Below are positions 17,469-26,066 of a stretch of 64,000 bases of DNA, piece after piece. Every line of letters starts with the position of its first letter. The stretch's first letter is position 1. The notes beneath the pieces are model-generated. The model did no database searches and was not told the origin of the DNA. It was given only the letters and a program-made list of their open reading frames with translations. The DNA comes from Salinibacterium sp. (lineage in GTDB: Bacteria; Actinomycetota; Actinomycetes; Actinomycetales; Microbacteriaceae). The stretch lies in the NCBI GenBank assembly GCA_015234465.1, contig JADGNA010000008.1, forward strand, positions 1,054,001-1,118,000, written 5' to 3'. Made by a program: the position numbers and the translations under genes.

Positions 17469-18782
17469 TCAGGATGCCTCGGGCGCGGGTATTGGCAGCA
17501 CGCTCCGGATGCCCGCCGCCATGAACTCGGCGAGCACCCAGGTGTAGGCCGTCATGGAGTCGGTGCCGCCCGCGATCTGCTGGGAGATGAAGAGACCATC
17601 CGCGACGGCCGCGTGCACCATCGCGACGCTGTGGGCGAGCGCCTCGTTGTCCTCGAGCTCCGGGAACAGGCGGGTGTATGAGTCCTGCCATTCGCGGCAC
17701 AGTTCGGCGCGCACGCGGAGGCACTCCTCGCGGGTGACGGTGTGCGTGTCCTCGCTGTGGAGGAACAGCATGAGCGAGATGCGCATGAGGTTCGCTGCAC
17801 CCGAGTAGCGCCACAGGCAGTGCGCCATCATCTCCAGCAGTGGATCGTCAGACCACGGGGTCTCCACGCCGCTCGTGCGGGGATGGGTGTCGATCCAGTC
17901 CTCGTGAAGGAACTCGATGAGGGCTTCGAAGATGGCGTCTTTGTCTTTGAAGAACCAGTAGATCGAGGTGGGCGAGCATCCGCATTCCTTGCAGATGCGC
18001 GCGATGCTCGCCGCGTCGATGCCGATATCGGATGCGACGGACTCCGCGGCACGCAGAATCTGGATGCGGGTGGAGGTCTCGTCGTGCTGGGTCGGGCCGG
18101 CGGGCGGGAGCGAGGCGACGGCGCGTGCCGCCTCCGGCGGGAGCTCAACGGCGGCTGACGGTTGCTGCTCGAGGCGGGTGGCGACGCCTTCGAGCCCCGC
18201 CACGATGATGTCGGTCGTGATGTCGCGGTCAAGCTCAGAGGTCATCGAGTTGATGAACCGCCCATCGACGGCCGAGAGGGTCAGGTTGCCGAGGAGTTCG
18301 GCCGCCGCCATCCGCTCGATTGCATCGTCGATGCGCAGTGAGCGATCCCACCACGACGCGATGGCCGAGAGGGTGCGCCCGCGGAACTCGGTGAAGCGAA
18401 GTCGCGCCGTCGGCTGCACGGGCCGGCTCTCGAGACCAAGCATGAGACCGAAGGTGCGGTACTCGGTGCCCTCAGCGCTTGGCGGGGTGAGCCCGAGCGC
18501 ATTGTGCCGGAGTGCGAGCGCCCGCTTCTCCGGGGGGACGACCTCGCTCCAGGAGGGAGACGTCGCACGCCGCTTGCGGTAGCTGTATTCGAGGGCCTCA
18601 GCGAAGAGGCGATCCTTGTTGCGGAAGTGCCACAGGATGAAGCTCTCCGAGAGCCCCGCCTCCTTCGCGACGGCCGCGATCGTCGTCGCCTGGTAGCCCG
18701 CGCGGGTGACAAGCGTCAGCGTCGCCTCGAGCGCGCGCGAGCGCTGCTCCTCGGTTTCGCTGCGCGAAGTTGTGTCGGTCAT
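17469..18782 (-). CDS. Tandem TetR regulator with two DNA-binding domains
   Basis: The protein has 437 residues, twice the usual TetR length, and two complete TetR modules. The first HTH lies at residues 13-60 (TIAAVAKEAGLSESFILWHF) with its ligand domain to about 205. A Pro/Ala-rich linker (about 208-232) leads to a second HTH at 238-285 (SIARICKECGCSPTSIYWFF) and second ligand domain. A monomer could therefore carry both half-site readers and two ligand pockets. Its ATG overlaps the stop of the hydrolase-like gene upstream by ATGA, implying coupled translation. Probable targets are the divergent promoter at 19637-19861 and the operon ending at 17434. Confidence 0.9.
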   Translation of the reverse strand: MTDTTSRSETEEQRSRALEATLTLVTRAGYQATTIAAVAKEAGLSESFILWHFRNKDRLFAEALEYSYRKRRATSPSWSEVVPPEKRALALRHNALGLTPPSAEGTEYRTFGLMLGLESRPVQPTARLRFTEFRGRTLSAIASWWDRSLRIDDAIERMAAAELLGNLTLSAVDGRFINSMTSELDRDITTDIIVAGLEGVATRLEQQPSAAVELPPEAARAVASLPPAGPTQHDETSTRIQILRAAESVASDIGIDAASIARICKECGCSPTSIYWFFKDKDAIFEALIEFLHEDWIDTHPRTSGVETPWSDDPLLEMMAHCLWRYSGAANLMRISLMLFLHSEDTHTVTREECLRVRAELCREWQDSYTRLFPELEDNEALAHSVAMVHAAVADGLFISQQIAGGTDSMTAYTWVLAEFMAAGIRSVLPIPAPEAS

Positions 18783-19636
18783 GTCCCCGTCCGGTCGTGC
18801 TCTCGGAGGAATCCCGTGACGAGGGCTTCGAACTCGCGAGCGCGTTCGAATGGTACCCAAAGTCCGGTCTTGCCGAAGACATGCAGGCGAACATCCGGAA
18901 TCTGGTTCAGCATGAACAGGGCGTTGTCGTAGCCCTGGATGCGGTTGTCGCGACCCCAGACCACGAGCGTTGGCGCCTCGATCTGGCCGAGGAGCGTCCA
19001 CAGCGGCGGCCCCTGGTCGGGCTTGCGCTGCCCGCGTCCCTCCGGCGCCTTGGCCATGAACTCGGGGTCGATGCTGGCCTGGTAGCGGTCCTGCACAACA
19101 TCGTCGGTGATGAGCGCCTGGTCGTACATCATGACCGAGAGGTAGTTGCGCATCTTCTCTTCTGACGGCCCGTCGCCCTTGTAGTAGGACTGGATGACCT
19201 TCTGGCCCTCGGTGGGGCGGGCGCTGAAGAGAGGGAGCCCGCCCATCGAGCTGACGAGGATGAGCCGCTCGATGCGTTCCGGCGCCGCGACCGCCATCTT
19301 GATTGCGGCGCCGCCTCCGGTCGCGAGCCCGCACACGTGGGCGGAGTCGACCGAGAGGGCGTCCATCATCGCGAGGAAGGTCTCGGCGTAGAAGGAGTTG
19401 CGGTCGCCCTCGACCTCCGGCTTGTCAGACTTCCCGTAGCCGGGCAGGTCGACGATGATCGTGCGGAAGTGCTTGGAGAGCGCCTCGAGGTTCTGCCCGA
19501 AGTTGCCCCAGCCGTAGGCGCCGGGGGCGCCGCCGTGCACGAGCAGCAGCACCGGCCCCGTGCCCGCCTCGTGATAGTGGATGCGCACTCCTGCGGCATC
19601 GACGTAACGGCTCGTCTCTTCGGCGGTGAAGCTCAC
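18779..19636 (-). CDS. Meta-cleavage-hydrolase homologue lacking the catalytic triad
   Basis: The 285 residues align throughout with MhpC/BphD/HsaD-type C-C bond hydrolases (VHGGAPGAYGWGNF, IVDLPGYGKSDKP, MMYDQALITDDVV). All three catalytic residues are replaced. The nucleophile elbow GNSxGG is GLATGGG, so Ser is Ala105. The acid in GRxDR is Asn231 (GRDNR), and the base in CGHW is Leu259 (TGLW). The fold and oxyanion Gly-rich loop remain. It is therefore unlikely to be a serine hydrolase; a ligand-binding or sensor role is more plausible, especially as it is translationally coupled to the tandem TetR. GTG 19636 is chosen because GGGAG lies about eight bases upstream. Confidence 0.88.
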   Translation of the reverse strand: MSFTAEETSRYVDAAGVRIHYHEAGTGPVLLLVHGGAPGAYGWGNFGQNLEALSKHFRTIIVDLPGYGKSDKPEVEGDRNSFYAETFLAMMDALSVDSAHVCGLATGGGAAIKMAVAAPERIERLILVSSMGGLPLFSARPTEGQKVIQSYYKGDGPSEEKMRNYLSVMMYDQALITDDVVQDRYQASIDPEFMAKAPEGRGQRKPDQGPPLWTLLGQIEAPTLVVWGRDNRIQGYDNALFMLNQIPDVRLHVFGKTGLWVPFERAREFEALVTGFLREHDRTGT

Positions 19637-19726
19637 AGCGGTGTCTCCCGGGATGATGATCGGATGCGTGCCGCGTCTTCGTCGCAACGGTGCGGCGACC
19701 AGTGGGTCGGCGCGAGACTAACACGG

Positions 19727-19742
19727 TGCCAGAGCGCTGGCA
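19727..19742. promoter_or_regulatory. Inverted repeat TGCCAG-AGCG-CTGGCA
   Basis: A perfect six-base inverted repeat with a four-base centre lies midway in the 225-base gap between the divergent dead-hydrolase/TetR unit and the dppB-like gene. It is a candidate site for the tandem TetR. Confidence 0.4.
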
Positions 19743-19814
19743 GAGTGCGTGCCGCCGTCTGGAACGCCGAGGTGGGATGCGGCATCCGAAGCCTGTTTGA
19801 TGGCATCCGAACCA

Positions 19815-19827
19815 CCCCCTAAGGGGG
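19815..19827. promoter_or_regulatory. Palindrome CCCCCTAAGGGGG before the dppB-like gene
   Basis: A perfect odd palindrome lies 35 bases before the GTG at 19862, close enough to occlude transcription or form a leader hairpin. Two direct GGCATCCGA copies (19781 and 19802) lie just upstream. Confidence 0.35.
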
Positions 19828-19861
19828 CGAATTGAGCGACGATGCTTGAAAAGGAGGCCGC

Positions 19862-20815
19862 GTGACATACGCAAAGGTCATCGCCATGAGGGCAGTGCAT
19901 CTGGTGGTCGTGCTGCTCGGCGTGAGCTTTCTCGTCTACCTCCTGCTCGACCTGCTGCCAGGTGACACCGCCGAGGTGCTCGTGGCGTCGAGCTCCAACC
20001 CCACCCCGGGTGCGGTCGAGGAGATTCGCAAGGAACTCGGACTCGACCAGCCCTTCATGGTGCGCTACGTGCAGTGGCTCGGCAACGCGATCACGGGTGA
20101 CCTCGGCGTCTCCTTCCGCACGGGCCAGCCCGTGACGGAGGCGATCGGCGAGCGCCTGCCCGTCACGATCCAGCTGCTCATCATGGCCGAGATCATCTCG
20201 CTCGCGATCGCCGTGCCCCTCGCCGTGGCTGCCGCCCGCCGCCGCGACCAGGCCTTCGACCGCGTCGTCTCGGTCTTCACCTTCACGCTGCAGTCGATCC
20301 CCAACTTCGTGGTCTCGCTCGTGCTGATCGTGATCTTCGCGGTGACGCTGAACTGGTTGCCGGCCATCGGCTTCGTGCCGCTGCAGGAAGACGTGCTCGG
20401 CAACATCCGCTCGCTCCTGATCCCGTCGATCGCGCTCGCCTCGGCGCTCGTACCCCTCTATATGCGGGTGCTGCGCAACGAGATGATCCGCACGCTGCAG
20501 GAGGACTACATCCTCGTCGCCCGCTCGGTCGGGCTGACGCAGCGGAGCGTACTCTTCCGCTACGCGCTCAAGCCCTCGCTGCCCACGCTCGTGACGGTCG
20601 TCGGCATCAACATCGGCACGCTCATTGGCGGCACGCTGCTGATCGAACTCATCTCGGGCCTGCCGGGCATCGGCACGCTCATCTACAGCGGCATCAACAA
20701 CCGCGACTACGTGCTCGTGCAGGGCCTCATCCTCTTCATCGCCTGCGCCTACGTGCTCGCAAACTTCATCGTCGACATGATCTACCCGCTACTTGACCCA
20801 AGGGTGCGCGTATGA
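19862..20815 (+). CDS. Dpp/Opp-type ABC permease, DppB-like
   Basis: This inner-membrane protein of 317 residues has an N-terminal helix (VVVLLGVSFLVYLLLDLLPG) and about six transmembrane segments. Its EAA coupling loop is EDYILVARSVGLTQRSVLFRYALK-like, starting near residue 214, where the ATPase docks. The LGLDQPFMVRYVQWL and TGDLGVSF stretch is diagnostic of the DppB/OppB family. The start is GTG 19862 with AAGGAGG about five bases upstream. It heads a five-gene operon with four-base or shorter overlaps through the two ATPases. The binding protein at 9403 is the only family-5 binding protein in the window and its likely partner. Confidence 0.93.
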   Translation: MTYAKVIAMRAVHLVVVLLGVSFLVYLLLDLLPGDTAEVLVASSSNPTPGAVEEIRKELGLDQPFMVRYVQWLGNAITGDLGVSFRTGQPVTEAIGERLPVTIQLLIMAEIISLAIAVPLAVAAARRRDQAFDRVVSVFTFTLQSIPNFVVSLVLIVIFAVTLNWLPAIGFVPLQEDVLGNIRSLLIPSIALASALVPLYMRVLRNEMIRTLQEDYILVARSVGLTQRSVLFRYALKPSLPTLVTVVGINIGTLIGGTLLIELISGLPGIGTLIYSGINNRDYVLVQGLILFIACAYVLANFIVDMIYPLLDPRVRV

Positions 20816-21720
20816 GTTTCACAACCAAGACCACGTCCCAGCGCACGGTGGTGCCGGGCAGCCCGCCCATCGGTGGGCGAGGGCTCCTCGGCCGCTCCCG
20901 CAAGGGGGTGCCGCCGTGGGCCGTCACGATCTCGGTCGGATGGCTCGTGCTCCTGATGGCGGGCGCGCTGCTGCTGCCCGTGCTGCCGCTGCCAGACCCG
21001 TCGCGCTCCGACTACGCGGCCATCATGGCGCCCATGTTCAGCCCAGGGCACATCCTCGGGACCGACGAGGTGGGGCGTGACATCCTCGCCCGGCTGCTGT
21101 CGGGCGCACAGGTCAGCCTCTTCGTCGGCGTTGCCTCGATCGCGCTCGCCGTCGTGCTGGGCGCCCCCATGGGCATCCTGGCCGGCTACTTCGGTGGCTG
21201 GGCGAACCGCTTCATCGTCGCCGGACTCGACATCGTGCTGTCGTTCCCCAACCTCGTCGCCCTCATCGCCCTGAGCCTCTTCCTCGGCCCGGGCCTCTGG
21301 ACGATCGTGGTCGGCATCGGCATCATCGCCTCGGCCCCCGTCGCACGAGTCGCACGCTCCGCGACACTGACCTTCGTCAACCGTGACTTCGTGACCGCCG
21401 CGCGCGGCATGGGCTTCGGTCACGCACGCATCATCGTGCGGGAGATCCTGCCCAACGTGGTCGTGCCGGTGCTCGCCTACGCGATCGTCGTCATCGCGGT
21501 CGCGATCGTCGCCGAGGCGAGCCTCAGCTTCCTCGGCCTCGGCATCCAGCCACCGGATGCCAGCTGGGGCTCCATGATGGGCACCGGCCGGGCGAAGCTC
21601 ACCCAGGCGCCGCACATCGTGCTGCTGCCGGCGTTCACGATGGCCCTCTCCATCCTTGCGATCAACTTCCTCGCCGAGCACTTCGCGAAGCGATTCGACA
21701 TCAAGGAGTCTGCGCTGTGA
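20812..21720 (+). CDS. Dpp/Opp-type ABC permease, DppC-like
   Basis: The 302-residue second permease carries the DppC/OppC N-terminal cytoplasmic tail with an initial helix, then LGTDEVGRDILARLLSGAQVS, the hallmark loop of this subunit. Its coupling loop is near FVTAARGMGFGHARIIVREI, and it ends with ASLSFLGLGIQPPDASWGSM and a final helix. It pairs with the DppB-like protein to form the translocation pore. The ATG overlaps the preceding stop by four bases, and its own stop overlaps the next GTG, so stoichiometric translation is expected. Confidence 0.93.
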   Translation: MSFTTKTTSQRTVVPGSPPIGGRGLLGRSRKGVPPWAVTISVGWLVLLMAGALLLPVLPLPDPSRSDYAAIMAPMFSPGHILGTDEVGRDILARLLSGAQVSLFVGVASIALAVVLGAPMGILAGYFGGWANRFIVAGLDIVLSFPNLVALIALSLFLGPGLWTIVVGIGIIASAPVARVARSATLTFVNRDFVTAARGMGFGHARIIVREILPNVVVPVLAYAIVVIAVAIVAEASLSFLGLGIQPPDASWGSMMGTGRAKLTQAPHIVLLPAFTMALSILAINFLAEHFAKRFDIKESAL

Positions 21721-22751
21721 CGGTCGAACCCATCCTCGAGGTCAAGGACCTGCGAATCCAGTTCAAGACACCGCAGGGCATCGCGGAGGTCGTCAACGGG
21801 GTCAACCTCTCGATCGCGCCCGGCCGGGTGCACGGCCTCGTCGGTGAGAGCGGTTCGGGCAAGTCGGTGACGGCGCGCGCCGTGCTCGGCATCCTTCCCC
21901 GCAACGCCCTCCACAAGCGCGAGGGCAGCGTGCGCTTCGCCGGTGAGGAGATCCTCGGCCTGAGCGAGGACGAGATGCGCAAGCGCATCCGTGGCCGCCG
22001 CATCGCCATGGTGTTCCAGGACCCCATGACCGCCCTCAACCCCGTCATGCGGGTGGGCAAGCAGATTGTGCTGCCCATGCGCCGCCACCTCGGCATCAAC
22101 GGCAAGGAGGCGAAGGCGCGCGCGATCGACCTGCTCGGCCAGGTCGGCATCCCCGACCCGGAGGAGAAGTTCAAGGTCTACCCGCACCAGCTCTCGGGTG
22201 GGCAGCGCCAGCGCATCATGATCGCGCTCGCGCTCTCGTGTGACCCGGAACTGCTCATCGCCGACGAGCCGACGACGGCGCTGGATGTCACGGTGCAGGC
22301 GCAGATCCTCGACCTCTTCGACAAGCTCCGCCGGGAACGCAACCTCGCGGTGCTGCTCGTCTCGCACGACCTCAGCCTCATCGCGGAACGCTGCGACGAG
22401 GTCTCGGTCATGTATGCGGGACGCGTCGTCGAGACCGGCTCGGCCATCAGCACCTTCGAGGCGCCGCAGCATCCGTACACCAAGGCGCTCGAGGAGGCCC
22501 GGCCGAGCCTCGAGAACCCGCCGCACACCGTGCTCCGCACGATCCCCGGCCGTCCTCCCCAGCTCACGGACCTTCCGCACGGGTGCTCCTTCGCCAACCG
22601 GTGCCCCCGCATGACCGAACTCTGCCTCGACGTCGACCCGCCCCTCGAGCCGGGGCCCGCGGGACGGCCCGTCGCCTGCCATCACCCCGTCGCCGGCCCC
22701 GACGAGCCCCTCGGGGTCTCGGTCACGGCGGCGAAAGAGAGGATCTCCTGA
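21717..22751 (+). CDS. Dpp/Opp-type ABC ATPase, DppD-like
   Basis: This 344-residue ATPase has Walker [15 protein letters not shown] (about residue 43), Q-loop [11 protein letters not shown], signature [15 protein letters not shown], Walker [14 protein letters not shown] and the switch His in [11 protein letters not shown]. The C-terminal oligopeptide-transporter extension contains [16 protein letters not shown], a Cys-rich motif that in relatives can hold an iron-sulfur cluster. It energises the DppBC-like pore together with the following ATPase. The GTG start overlaps the permease stop by four bases (GTGA). Confidence 0.94.
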   Translation: MTVEPILEVKDLRIQFKTPQGIAEVVNGVNLSIAPGRVHGLVGESGSGKSVTARAVLGILPRNALHKREGSVRFAGEEILGLSEDEMRKRIRGRRIAMVFQDPMTALNPVMRVGKQIVLPMRRHLGINGKEAKARAIDLLGQVGIPDPEEKFKVYPHQLSGGQRQRIMIALALSCDPELLIADEPTTALDVTVQAQILDLFDKLRRERNLAVLLVSHDLSLIAERCDEVSVMYAGRVVETGSAISTFEAPQHPYTKALEEARPSLENPPHTVLRTIPGRPPQLTDLPHGCSFANRCPRMTELCLDVDPPLEPGPAGRPVACHHPVAGPDEPLGVSVTAAKERIS

Positions 22752-23770
22752 TGACCGACACGGCAACAGCTCCCGCAGTCAGGGACTCGTCCGGCGACGA
22801 CATCGTGCTCTCGGCGAAGGGCCTCGTGGTCGAGTACCCCGTGCCAGGCAAGAAGCCCGTGCGCGCGGTGCACGGCATCGACATCGAGCTGCGCCGCGGC
22901 GAGACCCTCGGCCTCGTCGGGGAATCCGGATGCGGCAAGTCGTCGACGGGTCGCGCGCTCGTCATGCTGCCCCCGCCCACGGAGGGCGAGGTCATGCTCG
23001 GCGACCTGCGCCTCGATGGCCTCAGCCAGAAGCAGCTGCGCAAGCACCGCAAGGAGCTGCAGCTGATCTTCCAGGACCCGATCTCCTCGCTCAACCCGCG
23101 CCGCACGGCGCTCGAGATCGTCATGGAACCGCTGACCTTCCTCAAGCACCCGAAGCCCAAGGAGCGCGCGCTCGAACTCCTGCAGGAGGTGGGCGTCGAC
23201 GCGGCCATGGCCAAGCGCAAGCCGCACCAGCTCTCGGGTGGGCAGTGCCAGCGCGTCTCGATCGCGCGCGGCGTCGCCCAGCAGCCATCCGTCATCATCT
23301 GCGACGAGCCCGTCTCGGCGCTCGACGTCTCGGTGCAGGCGCAGGTGCTCAACCTGCTTGAGCGCATGAAGGATGAGCACGACCTCTCGCTCGTCTTCAT
23401 CTCCCACGACCTCGCCGTCGTCAAGAACATCAGCGACCGCGTCGCCGTCATGTACCTGGGGCGGATCGTCGAGCTGGCCGGCTCGGAGGACATTTACCAA
23501 CATCCGAGGCACCACTACACGGCGCTGCTGCTGAGCTCGATCCCGCAGCCGAACCGTCCGGAGAAGCTGCAGGATGTCGCGAACGAGGGCGAGATCGCCA
23601 CGAGCCCCGCTCCCAGCGGCGGGTGCCCCTTCGCGGCGCGCTGCCCGGCCGCGACGGAGATCTGCCGCACCGTCATGCCGCCGCTCGCGGAGATCACCCC
23701 CGGGCACCGGGTGGCCTGCCACCACCCCATTCCCGTGGAGGCTGAACCGGACCTGCGTTCGGCGAGTTGA
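22751..23770 (+). CDS. Dpp/Opp-type ABC ATPase, DppF-like
   Basis: The 339-residue partner ATPase shows Walker A GESGCGKSSTGRAL, signature LSGGQCQRVSIARG, Walker B VIICDEPVSALDV and the C-terminal GGCPFAARCPAATEIC motif. Its Q-loop FQDPISSLNPRRT is typical of DppF/OppF. ATG 22751 forms a TGATG overlap with the preceding stop and has AGAGAGGATCT upstream. An earlier in-frame start lies inside the DppD-like gene and is not credible. With this gene the importer is complete except for the separately encoded binding protein. Confidence 0.94.
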   Translation: MTDTATAPAVRDSSGDDIVLSAKGLVVEYPVPGKKPVRAVHGIDIELRRGETLGLVGESGCGKSSTGRALVMLPPPTEGEVMLGDLRLDGLSQKQLRKHRKELQLIFQDPISSLNPRRTALEIVMEPLTFLKHPKPKERALELLQEVGVDAAMAKRKPHQLSGGQCQRVSIARGVAQQPSVIICDEPVSALDVSVQAQVLNLLERMKDEHDLSLVFISHDLAVVKNISDRVAVMYLGRIVELAGSEDIYQHPRHHYTALLLSSIPQPNRPEKLQDVANEGEIATSPAPSGGCPFAARCPAATEICRTVMPPLAEITPGHRVACHHPIPVEAEPDLRSAS

Positions 23771-23793
23771 GCGGGCCCGCTGAGGAGGGCGGC

Positions 23794-25032
23794 ATGCCCC
23801 GCCGGGGACCGTTCAGCGCGCTGCGGCACCGGCGCTTTGCGATCTTCTGGGTGGCCGCCGCGGTCTCCACGACGGGCACGTGGCTGAGCAACCTCGCCGT
23901 GCCGTTCGTCATCTTCGAGATGACGCACAGCGCCACCTGGGTCGGCATCGGCGCGGCGGCGCAGTTCATCCCCAACGTGCTCATGGGCCCGCTGGGTGGG
24001 GCGTGGGCTGATCGCTTCGACCGCAGGCGGGTGCTGATCGGCACGCAGATCTTCGGCAGCCTCGCCGCCCTGATCCTCTTCTTCGTCGTCGCCTCCGGCA
24101 CGCAGAACCCGCTCCTCGTCATCCTGCCCGTCACCCTCCAGGGCATCTTCGGCGGCCTCAACCTGCCCAGCTGGCAGGCACTCGTGCACGACCTCGTGCC
24201 GCGGGAGGACATCCAGTCGGCCGTCACCCTCAACACGATGCAGTTCAACGTGGGCCGGGCGCTCGGCCCCGCCCTCGCGGGCATCCTCATCGGAACGCTC
24301 GGGCCCAGCCCCGCGTTCCTGCTCAACAGCATCTCGTTCGTGTTCGTGCTGGTCGCGCTCATCGCGATCGGGGGCGGCGCGCGGCGGGCGCTCGCGAAGC
24401 CGCGCATCAGTGCGCTGAGGAGCTTCGGCACCGCGCTCTCCTACATCCGCCGCCAGCGTGGGATCGCGGTGTCGATCATCGTGTCGATCGCGATCGGCAT
24501 CCTCTTCAATCCCGTCTTCAACCTCACGATCATCCTCGCGTCGACCGTCTACGACGCCGGCGGACTCGAACTCGGCATCATGACCGCCGCCGCCGGGGTG
24601 GGTGCACTCGTCGCGGGTCCGATCGTCGCGTCGTCGAAGCATCCGCTCTCCCTCGTCACGCTTGCCGGGATGCTGGGCGTCGGCGCGGCCGTGCTCGTGC
24701 TGGGGGCCGTCGAGAACTACATCGCCGCCGTCGCCGCCCTCGTCGTCGCCGGCGCCGGCTTCCTCACTGTCATCGCGGGCGTCAACACCGCCATCCAGCT
24801 GATCGTGACCGACCGGATGCGCGGCAGCGTGATCGCCGTGCGCATCATGCTCTACACCCTGTCGATGGCGGTCGGCGCGCTCATCATGGGCGGCATCGCC
24901 GACTGGCTCGGGGTGCGCGAGTCCCTCATGATCGCGGGGGCTGCCATGCTGCTGCTCGGGCTGCTGCTCCTCGTGCGGCGCGACGCGGGAATCGGCCGGC
25001 TCGACGATCCGCAGGACCAGGACCAGGACTAG
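23794..25032 (+). CDS. MFS transporter, EntS-like exporter branch, copy 1
   Basis: The 412-residue protein has about twelve transmembrane segments and the beginning FSALRHRRFAIFWVAAAVST typical of the enterobactin-exporter-like MFS_3 branch. The GGAWADRFDRRRVLIG loop between helices 2 and 3 is the MFS signature. GGAGG six bases before ATG 23794 sets the start; a TTG at 23767 would overlap the ATPase stop but lacks a ribosome site. It follows the importer ATPase by 23 bases and is probably in its operon. A paralogue at 43034 occupies the same place after another ABC importer, so both may export an end product or toxic intermediate. Confidence 0.88.
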   Translation: MPRRGPFSALRHRRFAIFWVAAAVSTTGTWLSNLAVPFVIFEMTHSATWVGIGAAAQFIPNVLMGPLGGAWADRFDRRRVLIGTQIFGSLAALILFFVVASGTQNPLLVILPVTLQGIFGGLNLPSWQALVHDLVPREDIQSAVTLNTMQFNVGRALGPALAGILIGTLGPSPAFLLNSISFVFVLVALIAIGGGARRALAKPRISALRSFGTALSYIRRQRGIAVSIIVSIAIGILFNPVFNLTIILASTVYDAGGLELGIMTAAAGVGALVAGPIVASSKHPLSLVTLAGMLGVGAAVLVLGAVENYIAAVAALVVAGAGFLTVIAGVNTAIQLIVTDRMRGSVIAVRIMLYTLSMAVGALIMGGIADWLGVRESLMIAGAAMLLLGLLLLVRRDAGIGRLDDPQDQDQD

Positions 25033-25034
25033 CC

Positions 25035-25148
25035 CTTTCCCAATTCAGGAGTCGGCTCATCCGAGCACACTCCTGAATTAGGAGAGCAGGCTGGCCCTTT
25101 CCTAATTCAGGAGTCTGTTCATTTGCGCACACTCCTGAATTAGGAAAG
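25035..25148. repeat. Family-1 palindromic repeat, copy c, two tandem units
   Basis: Two 52-base units (25035-25086 and 25097-25148) each have near-perfect 18-base arms of the CTTTCC(C/T)AATTCAGGAGT type around a 16-base loop. The loops differ mostly by substitutions, which shows independent drift after duplication. The array follows the MFS stop by two bases. Confidence 0.95.
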
Positions 25149-25161
25149 CGGGAACGGGAAA

Positions 25162-25190
25162 GGGCGCCGCTGCGGGAAGCAGCGACGCCC
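25162..25190 (-). terminator. Terminator hairpin of the gentisate operon
   Basis: GGGCGTCGCTGC pairs with GCAGCGGCGCCC on the minus strand around a five-base loop, one mismatch, followed by a pyrimidine-rich CTTTCCCGTTCCC tract. It lies 21 bases after the hydrolase stop at 25212. Confidence 0.7.
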
Positions 25191-25211
25191 TCTCTTGGCG
25201 TGTGTGACGCG

Positions 25212-26066
25212 TTACGGGCGCGCGATCACCGGCATGGTGAGCTCGCCGACCTCGGGGATCGTGAGCACGACGGTGTCGCCGGGGACGATCTGGCCAACAC
25301 CCTCAGGGGTGCCGGTCGCGATGATGTCGCCGGGCTGCAGCGTCATGACCTCGGAGTACACCTCGATCAGCTTGGCGATGCCATAGATGAGGTACGAGGT
25401 GTTGGAGCGCTGGCGCTCCTCGCCGTTGACCGTGAGCCAGAAGTCGAGCGCCTCGGGGTTCGCAACCTCGTCGGCCGTCACGATGTACGGGCCGATCGGC
25501 GTGAAGGTGTCGAAGGACTTGCGGTAGGAGCGGTCCTCCTCGCCACGCAGCGTGATGTCGAGCAGCGGCGTGTAGCCAAACACGTAGTCGAGGGCATCCT
25601 CGGCGGAGACGCGGCTCGCGGTCTTGCCGATGATGACACCGATCTCGGCCTCGTGGTCGAAGCGGCGGTCCTCCCAGGGCAGCTCGATGGATGCGTCGGG
25701 GCCGACGATCGAGGTGACTGCCTTGAGGAAGCCCTTGCGCACCTCGGCGGTGAGGATCTGGCGGTCCTTGTAGACGCCCTTCTCCCCACCCATCTCCTGC
25801 TGGTGCTTGTGGTAATTGACGGGCGCCGCGAAGAGGTTGACGGGGCGGGGCTGCGGTGCACGCAGCGTGGCCTCGGCCTCGGGGGTGCCGCCGCCGGCCG
25901 CAGCGCGCTCCGCGACGGTGCCGCGCACGTCATCCCACTTCGAGATGAGCGCGTTCATGCGGTCGTGCGTGGGCACGTGCTCCGAGACGAGGTCGCTCAG
26001 GTCGACGATCGTCTTGTCCTCAGCGAGGACCCCAAGCTGGTTGTCGTTGAAAATGCAGATGCGCAT
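25212..26066 (-). CDS. Fumarylpyruvate/fumarylacetoacetate hydrolase family protein
   Basis: The protein of 284 residues has the FAH fold with metal ligands in FDHEAEIGVIIGK (Glu pair, about residue 140) and an Asp in PLLDITLRGEEDRS, and the closing GDIIATGTPEGVGQIVPGD. In the gentisate pathway this enzyme cleaves fumarylpyruvate (or maleylpyruvate directly) to pyruvate and fumarate or malate. Its start ATG 26066 overlaps the gentisate dioxygenase stop, so the two are translated together. An in-frame extension to 26213 lies within the dioxygenase gene and is not real. The pairing makes ring-cleavage product hydrolysis the best assignment. Confidence 0.87.
   Translation of the reverse strand: MRICIFNDNQLGVLAEDKTIVDLSDLVSEHVPTHDRMNALISKWDDVRGTVAERAAAGGGTPEAEATLRAPQPRPVNLFAAPVNYHKHQQEMGGEKGVYKDRQILTAEVRKGFLKAVTSIVGPDASIELPWEDRRFDHEAEIGVIIGKTASRVSAEDALDYVFGYTPLLDITLRGEEDRSYRKSFDTFTPIGPYIVTADEVANPEALDFWLTVNGEERQRSNTSYLIYGIAKLIEVYSEVMTLQPGDIIATGTPEGVGQIVPGDTVVLTIPEVGELTMPVIARP

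Noticed and set aside
18783-19334. Extension of the tandem TetR frame upstream to 620 residues
   Set aside because: It overlaps the hydrolase-like gene, whose protein aligns throughout with a known family; the ATGA overlap fixes the TetR start.
18779-19636. Functional meta-cleavage hydrolase feeding the hydratase at 58540
   Set aside because: All three catalytic residues are replaced, so C-C hydrolysis is not expected.
25035-25148. Family-1 tandem copies as a CRISPR-like array
   Set aside because: The units are palindromic with arms that vary and loops of 16 bases rather than unique spacers, and no cas gene is near.
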